From Cognatilysobacter terrigena (GTDB lineage Bacteria; Pseudomonadota; Gammaproteobacteria; Xanthomonadales; Xanthomonadaceae), in contig NZ_SELT01000025.1 of the NCBI RefSeq assembly GCF_004361065.1, positions 1 through 45,220 on the forward strand: a stretch of 45,220 nt of DNA. The letters are read 5' to 3'. Both the position numbers and the translations under genes were made by a program. The notes under the pieces are model-generated. The model saw nothing but the letters and a program-made list of their open reading frames with translations. It did not search any database and had not been told where the DNA came from. Of the stretch, positions 38,094 through 44,492 are shown in pieces. Numbering within the stretch: position 1 is the first letter of the stretch; each line of letters begins with the position of its first letter.

Positions 38094-39059
38094 ATGACTT
38101 CCGCCGCTTCGCGCACTGCGCTCGTCCTTGCCAACCTCGGCACGCCCGATGCCCCGACGCCCGTGGCCGTGCGTCGCTATCTCGCCGAATTCCTGCACGA
38201 TCATCGCGTCGTCGACCTCACGCGCTGGCTGTGGTGCCCGCTGCTGCACTTCGTGATCCTGCCGGTGCGTGGCAAGCCGGTGGCGAAGAAGTACGCGTCG
38301 ATCTGGATGGACGGGCCCGACGGCGGCTCGCCGCTCGCCGTGTACACGCGTCGACTGGCGCGGGCGGTGCAGGCGGAAATGCCGGACGTGCACGTCGTCG
38401 ACGCGATGCGCTACGGCGCGCCGTCGCTGCGCGGCGTGGTGGCACGTCTCGAACGTGAGGGCTACGCGCGCGTCGTCGTGCTGCCGCTGTATCCGCAGTA
38501 TTCGACGTCGACGACCGCATCGGTCGAGGACGTCGTCGCACGCATGGACAGGCTCAAGCCGCAGGTGATCGAGGACTACCACCTCGACGCCGGCTGGGTG
38601 GCGGCCGTCGCCGACAGCATCCGTGCGACACGCGCCGAACGCGGCGGTGATCGCCACCTGCTGTTCTCGTACCACGGCCTCCCGGAGCGCTTCATCCGCC
38701 GCGGCGATCCGTACCAGCGGCAGTGCGAGGCGTCGTCGAAGGCGATCGCGGACGCGCTCGGGCTCGATGCGTCGCGGTGGTCGCTGTCGTACCAGTCGCA
38801 GTTCGGCAAGGAGAGGTGGATCGGCCCGTCGACGCAGTCCACGCTGCAGGCGTTCGCGGCGCGCGGTGTGCTCGACGTCGATGTCGTCTGCCCGGGCTTC
38901 GCCGTCGACTGCCTGGAGACGCTCGAGGAGATCGCCGAGATGCTCGCGCACGAGTTCGCGGAGGCGGGCGGGCGTCTGAATTACATCCCGTGCCTCAACG
39001 ACTCGCCCGCGCATGCGCGGGTGATCACGGATCTCGCGCGACGCGCGCTGGCGGGCTGA
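38094..39059 (+). CDS. hemH: Ferrochelatase
   Basis: HemH inserts Fe2+ into protoporphyrin IX, ending heme synthesis. The start is uncertain among ATG 38094 (chosen, 321 aa), ATG 38088 and GTG 38073. N-terminal VLANLGTPDAPTP matches the family, as do LPLYPQYSTSTTAS and FSYHGLPERF, which carries the catalytic histidine. CPGFAVDCLETLEEI with the conserved Glu is also present. The stop overlaps the next ATG by one base (TGATG). Confidence 0.95.
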   Translation: MTSAASRTALVLANLGTPDAPTPVAVRRYLAEFLHDHRVVDLTRWLWCPLLHFVILPVRGKPVAKKYASIWMDGPDGGSPLAVYTRRLARAVQAEMPDVHVVDAMRYGAPSLRGVVARLEREGYARVVVLPLYPQYSTSTTASVEDVVARMDRLKPQVIEDYHLDAGWVAAVADSIRATRAERGGDRHLLFSYHGLPERFIRRGDPYQRQCEASSKAIADALGLDASRWSLSYQSQFGKERWIGPSTQSTLQAFAARGVLDVDVVCPGFAVDCLETLEEIAEMLAHEFAEAGGRLNYIPCLNDSPAHARVITDLARRALAG

Positions 39060-39907
39060 TGCGCGAGATCCATCTCGACACACCGTTCGGCCGCCTCGCC
39101 GGGCTGCGCTTCGGCCACGGCGGTGTGCCAGTGCTCGCGCTGCACGGCTGGCTCGACAACGCGGCGAGCTTCCTGCCGCTGTCGGCGCATCTGCACGGCC
39201 TCGATCTCGTCGCGCTGGATCTGCCGGGTCACGGCGCGAGCGCGCATCTGCCGCCATCCGCCGACTACACGCTCGTCGCCGCGGCGCGCGCGGTGCTGTC
39301 GGCGGCGGACACACTCGGCTGGTCGACGTTCTCGCTGCTCGGCCATTCGATGGGCGGCGCGACGTCGACGCTGGTCGCGGCCGCCGCACCGCAGCGCATC
39401 GAAAGGCTCGCGCTGATCGAAGCGCTTGGCGGTTTGACCGAAGCCGAGGACCGCACCGCGACCCGTCTGCGCGAGGCGTTCGCGGTGCACGGCGAACCGG
39501 CGGGCGCACGGCGCCGTGTATTCCCCGACGTCGCGATGGCGGTGCGTGCGCGGTTGCAGGCGGGCGGCCTGACCGAAGCGGCAGCGCGTCCGATCGTCGA
39601 ACGCGGGCTCGCGCCGGCGGCCGAAGGCGGCTTCACCTGGCGCAGCGATGCGCGCCTCACGCGGCCGACGGCAGTGCGCATGACCGAAGGGCAGATGCGC
39701 GACGTGATCGCCGCGATCGAATGCCCAGTGCGACTGGTGCACGCGGTGCCGGCGTTCCGGTTCTTCCCCGCCGATGCACGCGATGCACGCGCGGCGAACC
39801 TGCGCACGGTCGAGGTCGTCGGCATCGAAGGCGGCCATCACCTGCACATGGAAATTCCCGAGACCGTGGCCGCCGCGATCGGCCCGTTCCTGCGCGGCGA
39901 GCATTGA
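39059..39907 (+). CDS. Alpha/beta-fold hydrolase
   Basis: The product is 282 aa from ATG 39059, coupled to hemH. The fold has LALHGWLDNAASF (oxyanion loop), DLPGHG at 54-59, the nucleophile elbow LLGHSMGG (Ser97) and a late EGGHHLHME with the likely catalytic His. It resembles the serine hydrolase-like epoxide hydrolase/esterase group. The substrate is unknown. It is followed by a terminator that is oriented for the opposite strand but may act for both. Confidence 0.88.
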   Translation: MREIHLDTPFGRLAGLRFGHGGVPVLALHGWLDNAASFLPLSAHLHGLDLVALDLPGHGASAHLPPSADYTLVAAARAVLSAADTLGWSTFSLLGHSMGGATSTLVAAAAPQRIERLALIEALGGLTEAEDRTATRLREAFAVHGEPAGARRRVFPDVAMAVRARLQAGGLTEAAARPIVERGLAPAAEGGFTWRSDARLTRPTAVRMTEGQMRDVIAAIECPVRLVHAVPAFRFFPADARDARAANLRTVEVVGIEGGHHLHMEIPETVAAAIGPFLRGEH

Positions 39908-39916
39908 GACTGTGCA

Positions 39917-39948
39917 AATAAAAACCCCGCGCCGTGGGGCGCGGGGTT
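39917..39948 (-). terminator. Intrinsic terminator of the Fap-like operon
   Basis: On the minus strand an 11-bp stem AACCCCGCGCC / GGCGCGGGGTT with a 4-nt loop is followed by TTTATTTG, so the T-run is on the minus strand. It lies 30 bp after the stop codon of the FapF-like gene. Confidence 0.92.
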
Positions 39949-39977
39949 GCGGGCGGTGACGTTCGGCGTGGGGGAGT

Positions 39978-41399
39978 TCAGAACGTCACGGGCACACGCA
40001 CGGTGAAAGTCGTATCCGGGGTGTCACGCGTGACACCCACGCCTAGCGACACGTTGAGGCTCGCGTGCTGGTTGAACGTGTACGACGCGCCGATCAGCAG
40101 CGTGCCCAGCATCAGGCGCGCGGAGCCGGGCAGTGTTTCGCCGTTCTGCTTGATCGTGTCGACCCACGAATGGTCGTAACCGAGCGAGATCGCCGCCTTC
40201 TCGTTGAGCGCGAGGCCGAGGCCGACGTTGAAGCCGAGCACGTCGCCCGCCTTCAGATCGCCGAGCGGTTCGGTCGTCGTCTGCGGGAAGCCGTCGGGCG
40301 CGCCGGTGAGCACCGTGCGCGAGACGTTATTGCGCTCGAAGTTGTGCAGATAGCTGAAGCCGCCGAAGAACACGACCGGGTCGGACGCGAACAGCCAGGT
40401 CACGCCCGGCTGCAGCGATTCGAAGCCGGTGCCGGTCGGCAGTTCGAGCGGCAGGCCGGTGCCGGTGGCGTTGTCGACGCAACGCGTGACGCAGTCGGTC
40501 GGCACTTCGAACAGGTCCTTGCCCGTACGCGACTTGTAGCGCAGCCAGCCGACCCAGTACGCCTTGTTCGGGCCGCCCTGGTTGAACTGGTAGCGCGCGG
40601 TCATCTCGACGTCGCCCAGGCCGCTGCCGTGCGTGTTGAACACGCGATCGGTCGCGGAGCCGGTGAAGATCTCGCGGCTGATCGTGTCGGTGTTCGCGTA
40701 CAGGTACGGAACGCGGCCTTCGAGCTCGAAGCGGTTGGTCACGCCCCAGCGGCCGGTGAGCGTCGCGGTGGCGGTGGTGGCCTTCACCTGGCGCACGTCG
40801 ATCAGGCCGATCAGGATCGCCGGGATGATCGTGTAGCCGATCAGCGCGACGCGGTCGGACGCCGAATAACCGAGCTGCACCGACGGCTCGAGCACGAACT
40901 TGCCCTGCGGCGTGAGCACGCCCGGCTGGTCGAAGATCTGCGCGACCTGCGGACGCGTGCTCTCCTCGGTCGGTGCGCGACCCACCGGCTGCTGGCCGCC
41001 GGGCGCCGTGCCCGTCGACTGCTGCGGTGCGGGCGCTGCGCCCGCCATCAGCGGTGCGCTGCCGCCCGACGACGGCGGTGCGAGGGGGGACATCGCATCG
41101 AGCGTCGCCGCTGCCGACACCACGCTCGTCGCCGTCGCTGCCGCACCAGCCAGTGACGAGGCCGGCGCACCTTCGCCGCGCAGTGCGTCGAGTTCGCGCT
41201 CGTGCAATTGCTGGCGAAGATCGGCGATGTCACGCGATTGCGCGTCCATCGTCTGTTTCAACGTCGCGAGCTCGTCGGCCTGTGCATGCACCAGCGCCTC
41301 GAGCTGCGTGACGCGATCGACCTCCTGCGCCTGCGCGTGGCCGGCGACCGCGATCGAGATCGACGCCGCGAGGGAAAGACGACCCAGCATCCGTGACAT
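39978..41399 (-). CDS. FapF-like outer-membrane amyloid translocator
   Basis: The product is 473 aa from ATG 41399, preceded by AGGA; ATG 41411 is less well supported. It has signal peptide MSRMLGRLSLAASISIAVAG and a heptad-rich coiled coil (about residues 26-75, e.g. DRVTQLEALVHAQADELATL). A Ser/Ala/Pro/Gly linker and the conserved junction VAQIFDQPGVLTPQGKFVLE follow. A beta-barrel of about 300 residues ends in VRVPVTF with the terminal Phe of outer-membrane proteins. FYTIIP-like conserved strands (GYTIIPAILIGLIDVRQ) are those of FapF-type 'transporter' proteins. In Pseudomonas FapF is a trimeric channel gated by its coiled coil and secretes Fap subunits. It is the last gene of the operon. 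Confidence 0.88.
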   Translation of the reverse strand: MSRMLGRLSLAASISIAVAGHAQAQEVDRVTQLEALVHAQADELATLKQTMDAQSRDIADLRQQLHERELDALRGEGAPASSLAGAAATATSVVSAAATLDAMSPLAPPSSGGSAPLMAGAAPAPQQSTGTAPGGQQPVGRAPTEESTRPQVAQIFDQPGVLTPQGKFVLEPSVQLGYSASDRVALIGYTIIPAILIGLIDVRQVKATTATATLTGRWGVTNRFELEGRVPYLYANTDTISREIFTGSATDRVFNTHGSGLGDVEMTARYQFNQGGPNKAYWVGWLRYKSRTGKDLFEVPTDCVTRCVDNATGTGLPLELPTGTGFESLQPGVTWLFASDPVVFFGGFSYLHNFERNNVSRTVLTGAPDGFPQTTTEPLGDLKAGDVLGFNVGLGLALNEKAAISLGYDHSWVDTIKQNGETLPGSARLMLGTLLIGASYTFNQHASLNVSLGVGVTRDTPDTTFTVRVPVTF

Positions 41400-41421
41400 A
41401 GGAATCCTCATGGCAATGGCG

Positions 41422-41898
41422 TCAGTGCGTGCCGCCGAGCTGCAACGTGTCACCCAGCGACTGCTGGAAATGAATGTCGTGCAACAGGCTCAGCGTATTC
41501 ACGGTGGCGTGAAGGGATGTCAACGATTCGATCGACTGACCGTCCAACGCGTTCTGGATGATCAACGTGCCGGCGTTCGGCGTGATCGTCGTACCGCCGC
41601 CGATCTGCACCGTGACGCCCTGCGTGACCGAGGCGAGTTGCGCGGCCTGGTCGGAGGTCATGGTGGAGATGTCGGGGATGTTGACGTGCTGCGTGACCAG
41701 CAGTTCGCCGTTGACGGTGACGGTGCGTTCGAAGCCGAACGCCACAGACAGCCCGGTCGGCAGGTCGAACCCACCGCGCAGTTCGTCCAGGCGCTCCTGC
41801 GGCACCGGCGGGCCGAGATCGACCTCGTCGGCACGCGCGGGTGCGGCGAACACCACGATCGCGAACAGGAATGGAGCGAGTAAGGCGGGAAAGCGCAT
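41422..41898 (-). CDS. Small exported protein with LDELRGG motif (Fap-like subunit)
   Basis: The 158-aa protein has a signal peptide (residues 1-23, ending PARA). A short acidic/proline segment and then RLDELRGGFD follow, with Gly42-Gly43. This looks like a double-glycine processing site, matching the LDDLRGG of the gene two positions upstream. Cleavage would leave 115 residues containing VTVQIGGGTTITPNAGTLII and QNALDGQSIESL. It ends LQLGGTH. There is no known domain. Its start overlaps the peptidase stop (TGATG). By position it could correspond to FapE or a minor/nucleator subunit; this is inference. Confidence 0.8.
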   Translation of the reverse strand: MRFPALLAPFLFAIVVFAAPARADEVDLGPPVPQERLDELRGGFDLPTGLSVAFGFERTVTVNGELLVTQHVNIPDISTMTSDQAAQLASVTQGVTVQIGGGTTITPNAGTLIIQNALDGQSIESLTSLHATVNTLSLLHDIHFQQSLGDTLQLGGTH

Positions 41899-42581
41899 CA
41901 GAAATCTCCCGGCCCGCGCTTGGGCATCGCGATGTTCTGCAGGCCCTCACGCTGGATGACGGTGTCGATCGGCGCGGCGGGCGCGATGCGCCAGTCGGCC
42001 GGCTTGTTGAACTGCGCGAACTCACGGCGGTTGTGCACGACGAACAGCACCCGGTTGTCCCACAGCCGTTCGAACTGGCTGCGCGGCATCGAGCGCGTAC
42101 CGCGGGAGGGATCCCCGAGCAGCACGCGTTCGCCGCGAATGCCTTTCACCACCACGAAATGCCGGTAGCCGCGGTCGTTGAGCAGCACGATCGCCGGCAG
42201 GCCTTCCTCGGCCAGCTTGTCCAGCGGCAGCTGGAAGCCGTCGGCCTCGTAGCCCTGCGACGCGAGGTAGCGCCGCATGTCGAGCATCGAGAAGCCTTCC
42301 TTGCGGATGCGCCGTGCATCGCCGGTGGCGAACATCTGCTTGAACACCTCCGCTTCGGTCACCGGCTTGCCGTACTGGAAGGTGAGCAACGTGGCGGTGG
42401 CCGCCGATCCGCAGCTGAAGTCGAACTGCTGGCGCACCGTGGTGCGGAAGCGGGCCTCCTTCAGGCTGGTGACGGGCACCGTGTACTCTTGGCCGGGCGG
42501 CCGCACATCGACCGTCGACGCCGTCGCGCAGGACGCGAAGGCGAGCCCGACCATCAGCAGCAGCGACGCACCGGGCCTCAT
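41898..42581 (-). CDS. C39-family cysteine peptidase (FapD-like)
   Basis: The 227-aa peptidase is translated with the flanking genes (4-base overlap upstream, 1-base overlap downstream). The signal sequence ends FASCATA; the Cys18 lipobox is imperfect, so it may be a lipoprotein or a soluble periplasmic enzyme. Catalytic features are a Gln (51/52) before Cys57 in QFDFSCGSA, His141 in YRHFVVVKG and Asp157 in LLGDPSRG. No ABC transporter or membrane domain is present, unlike bacteriocin exporters. In Pseudomonas fap operons a C39-like FapD is required for export. Here it most likely trims the LRGG propeptides of its two neighbours. Confidence 0.9.
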   Translation of the reverse strand: MRPGASLLLMVGLAFASCATASTVDVRPPGQEYTVPVTSLKEARFRTTVRQQFDFSCGSAATATLLTFQYGKPVTEAEVFKQMFATGDARRIRKEGFSMLDMRRYLASQGYEADGFQLPLDKLAEEGLPAIVLLNDRGYRHFVVVKGIRGERVLLGDPSRGTRSMPRSQFERLWDNRVLFVVHNRREFAQFNKPADWRIAPAAPIDTVIQREGLQNIAMPKRGPGDF

Positions 42582-43015
42582 GGCATCGGCGCGAACTGGA
42601 TGCTGACCACCGTGCTGTTCTGGATCAGCACGTTGTTGCCGCTGTTCTGGATCACCGTCGACAGGCCGGCCGCATTGCCGAACGAGCCGCCGCCGACCAT
42701 GTTGCCGCCGCTGATCGTGTTGAGTGCGACGTTGTTGTCGACCGTGCCGTCCACGTCGGACGTGTTGGTGATGATGGTCTTGTTGTTGCTGTTGACGATG
42801 TTGACGTCGGTACCGCCGCGCAGATCGTCCAGTGCATCGGTGGCGACGGGTGGTGCCAGCATCGTGCCGTCGGCGGGTGCAGCCGGAAGCTGGGCCGCGG
42901 CCGCGGCGACGACGGGAACGAGGAGCGGATCGATGACGTCGCCCGCGCGCGCGGCGGGGGCCGCGAACATGGACGCGCCCGCGATCACGAGGGCCGTGGG
43001 GAAAAGCAGTCGCAT
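42578..43015 (-). CDS. Small exported protein with LDDLRGG motif (Fap-like subunit)
   Basis: This gene has a strong ribosome binding site (AGGAGA). The 145-aa product has a signal peptide (residues 1-24, ending ARA), then an Ala/Pro-rich propeptide-like stretch to ALDDLRGGTD with Gly67-Gly68. The remaining 77 residues are Asn/Thr/Gly/Val-rich (VNIVNSNNKTIITNTSDVDG). They end with AGLSTVIQNSGNNVLIQNS, a hydrophobic-Gln-Asn pattern reminiscent of amyloid-forming repeats. It is coupled to the C39 peptidase by a 4-base overlap. I infer a secreted amyloid subunit or nucleator; there is no direct proof. Confidence 0.8.
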   Translation of the reverse strand: MRLLFPTALVIAGASMFAAPAARAGDVIDPLLVPVVAAAAAQLPAAPADGTMLAPPVATDALDDLRGGTDVNIVNSNNKTIITNTSDVDGTVDNNVALNTISGGNMVGGGSFGNAAGLSTVIQNSGNNVLIQNSTVVSIQFAPMP

Positions 43016-43037
43016 GGCAGTCTCCTGATGGGCGGAA

Positions 43038-43099
43038 CCGGCGGGGCGAACCCCGCCGGCATCGTTGGAACCGGAGATGCGCCGCCGAAGCGGCGCATC
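43038..43099 (-). promoter_or_regulatory. Two UUCG-capped intercistronic hairpins
   Basis: On the minus strand GATGCGCCGC-TTCG-GCGGCGCATC (43076-43099) and CCGGCGGGG-TTCG-CCCCGCCGG (43038-43059) lie in the 94-bp gap between the first and second genes of the operon. Both stems are perfect and have a UUCG loop; neither has a T-run. They probably protect the upstream mRNA from 3' exonucleases and/or partly stop transcription, which would favour the first gene product. Confidence 0.65.
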
Positions 43100-43109
43100 C
43101 GAGCCGGAC

Positions 43110-44123
43110 TCAGTGACCGCCCACGTTGAGGTTGGACTGCACGGTGACCGCCTGCTGCACCATCGACATCGCGCCGCTGTTCTGGCCGATGACCATGATC
43201 CCGGCCGCGGCATTCGCCGAGCCGTTGGCCTGGTTCGACATGTCGAACGAACCCGCATCGGCATAGGCCGTGCCACCCGCGCCGCCGGCGCCGCCGCTGC
43301 CCGTGCCGGTGCCGGACGCATCGGCCGTCGCATCGCCGCTGGTGTTGGAACCGCCGGTGCCGTCGCCGGCAGTGGCGTCTCCGCCGTCGCCGCCCGCGCC
43401 ACCGACCGCGGACGTGGTGTCGCCACCACCGACCGCGCTCAGGATCGGGATGAGGGCCTGCGTACCGCCGGAGGCCGCCGCGCCACCGTCGTCACCGCCG
43501 CGGCCGCCACGTGCGCGGCCACCACGGCCGTCGGCACCGTCGTTGCTGCCGCTGCCGGCCAGACCGACGCCAAGTCCCAGGCCCAGGCCGTCGCCGCCGC
43601 TACCGCCGCGCGCGCTGCCGCTGTTGTCGGCGTAGTTGCCGACCTGGCCGAAGCCGTTGCCGCTCACCGCGCCCGCGAGCACGGAGCTGGCCGTCGCGCT
43701 GTTGGTGTTGAACGAGTCGGAGATGTTCGACGACGCGGTGCCGCCGTTGTTGGCCGCCGCGCTGCCGAGCGTGGCGAGGGCGACGCTGTTGTCGGTGGAG
43801 TTGTCCGTCGAGTTGTCGTCGTGCGAGTCGGTCGTCGAGTTGTCGTTGCCCGAGTCCGAGATCGCAAGGTCGAGGTTGGTGGAGTTGTCGTTGTACGAAT
43901 CGTTCGTGGAGTCGTTATTGAAGCCCGAACGGTTGTCGTTGTTCGAGTCGTTCGTCGAGTTGTCGTTGTAGGCGTCGTTGGTGGAGCTGTCGGTCGCGGT
44001 GGTGCCGGCGAGCGTCAGGCGGTCGTTGCTGTTCAACGCGTCGGTCACGCTCTGCGCGAACGCCGGGGCAGCGGCAAAGCCGAGCGCCAGTGCGACGGAG
44101 GCGGCGATGAGGTTCTTGCGCAT
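43110..44123 (-). CDS. FapC-like exported N/D/S/T-rich and Gly-rich fibre protein
   Basis: This is the first gene of the operon, with a strong ribosome binding site (AAGGAG) and a sigma-54-like promoter about 70 bp upstream. The 337-aa product has signal peptide MRKNLIAASVALALGFAAAP...FAQ. A block at about 43-113 consists almost only of Asn, Asp, Ser, Thr and Tyr (TNDSYNDNSTN units). A mixed segment, then a Gly/Asp/Ala-rich block (about 160-290), follow. The C-terminal core is SANAAAGIMVIGQNSGAMSM and then VQQAVTVQSNLNVGGH. There is no Cys. I infer a main fibre subunit or adhesin exported through the FapF-like pore. It is not close enough to Pseudomonas FapC to name it. Confidence 0.8.
   Translation of the reverse strand: MRKNLIAASVALALGFAAAPAFAQSVTDALNSNDRLTLAGTTATDSSTNDAYNDNSTNDSNNDNRSGFNNDSTNDSYNDNSTNLDLAISDSGNDNSTTDSHDDNSTDNSTDNSVALATLGSAAANNGGTASSNISDSFNTNSATASSVLAGAVSGNGFGQVGNYADNSGSARGGSGGDGLGLGLGVGLAGSGSNDGADGRGGRARGGRGGDDGGAAASGGTQALIPILSAVGGGDTTSAVGGAGGDGGDATAGDGTGGSNTSGDATADASGTGTGSGGAGGAGGTAYADAGSFDMSNQANGSANAAAGIMVIGQNSGAMSMVQQAVTVQSNLNVGGH
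43785..43997 (-). repeat. Degenerate in-frame tandem repeats coding for NDNST units
   Basis: DNA with recurring GAGTCGTTCGTCGAGTTG-like units encodes residues about 43-113 of the FapC-like protein. Units of 6-12 codons vary in sequence and length, as expected for an expanding low-complexity segment. GC is locally lower than in the flanks. Confidence 0.75.
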
Positions 44124-44190
44124 GTGGTTCTCCTTGGGATGTCGAATTTCAGGGGAGGAAGCGCCCCTTTTCGGACGCATCGCCCTCGTC

Positions 44191-44205
44191 GCATATCCCG
44201 TGCCA
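44191..44205 (-). promoter_or_regulatory. Sigma-54 (-24/-12) promoter of the Fap-like operon
   Basis: The minus strand reads TGGCACGGGATATGC. The full -24 element TGGCACG is present, and the -12 GC dinucleotide sits at the exact consensus spacing (GG at 2-3, GC at 14-15). It lies 68 bp upstream of ATG 44123, predicting a start near 44179 and a leader of about 56 nt. Confidence 0.72.
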
Positions 44206-44208
44206 ACC

Positions 44209-44224
44209 CGTGACCTACGTCACG
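44209..44224. promoter_or_regulatory. CRP/Clp-like palindrome upstream of the Fap-like operon
   Basis: CGTGACCTACGTCACG is a near-perfect palindrome that contains GTGA-N6-TCAC, the core of CRP/Clp-family operators. It ends 4 bp upstream of the sigma-54 -24 element. In Xanthomonas, Clp uses this type of site and responds to c-di-GMP; that it acts here is inference. Confidence 0.5.
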
Positions 44225-44492
44225 AATTCGCGCGCGCCCCACATGGATGAATGCTTTGCGAACCCGAGCGTCAAGCGAGGCGTTCGAAATTCACATGTCG
44301 TGTCTGCAAACCGTTCAACAGCATCGAAAATTTTTCCGCGCATGAAGCTGCACGCACGAGTCCGCTTTAACCGAACGAGCACGAAAACGAGATGGCCGTT
44401 TCGCACGCAGTGCACGTTTTCGCGCGTGTGGAGCTCTGACAACGACCAACGCGGGCAGCGGACACGACCATGCGAAACCGTGCCGACGCAAT

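Larger units (their letters stand above)
44124..44492. other. 369-bp control region of the Fap-like operon
   Basis: This non-coding stretch is less GC-rich than the genes around it. It holds the sigma-54 element (44191-44205), the GTGA-N6-TCAC palindrome and, further up, CGAAAACG (44382-44389), CGTTTCG (44397-44403) and CGTTTTCG (44415-44422). The first and last are inverted copies 33 bp apart, about 200-240 bp from the predicted start, where enhancer-binding activators of sigma-54 often bind. No gene is seen in it. Confidence 0.55.

Noticed and set aside
41898-42581. C39 peptidase as part of a bacteriocin exporter
   Set aside because: At 227 aa with an N-terminal signal it has no ABC or membrane domains, and there is no immunity or ABC transporter gene nearby; the FapF-like neighbour explains it better.
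43785-43997. Repeat array as a possible CRISPR
   Set aside because: Units are short, variable and in frame with a signal-peptide-bearing protein; there are no constant repeats, spacers or cas genes.
43110-44123. Gly-Gly pairs in the fibre-like protein as C39 cleavage sites
   Set aside because: They occur in a Gly-rich block without the L-[DE]-[DE]-L-R context and not after a short leader, so they are not comparable to the two LRGG sites.
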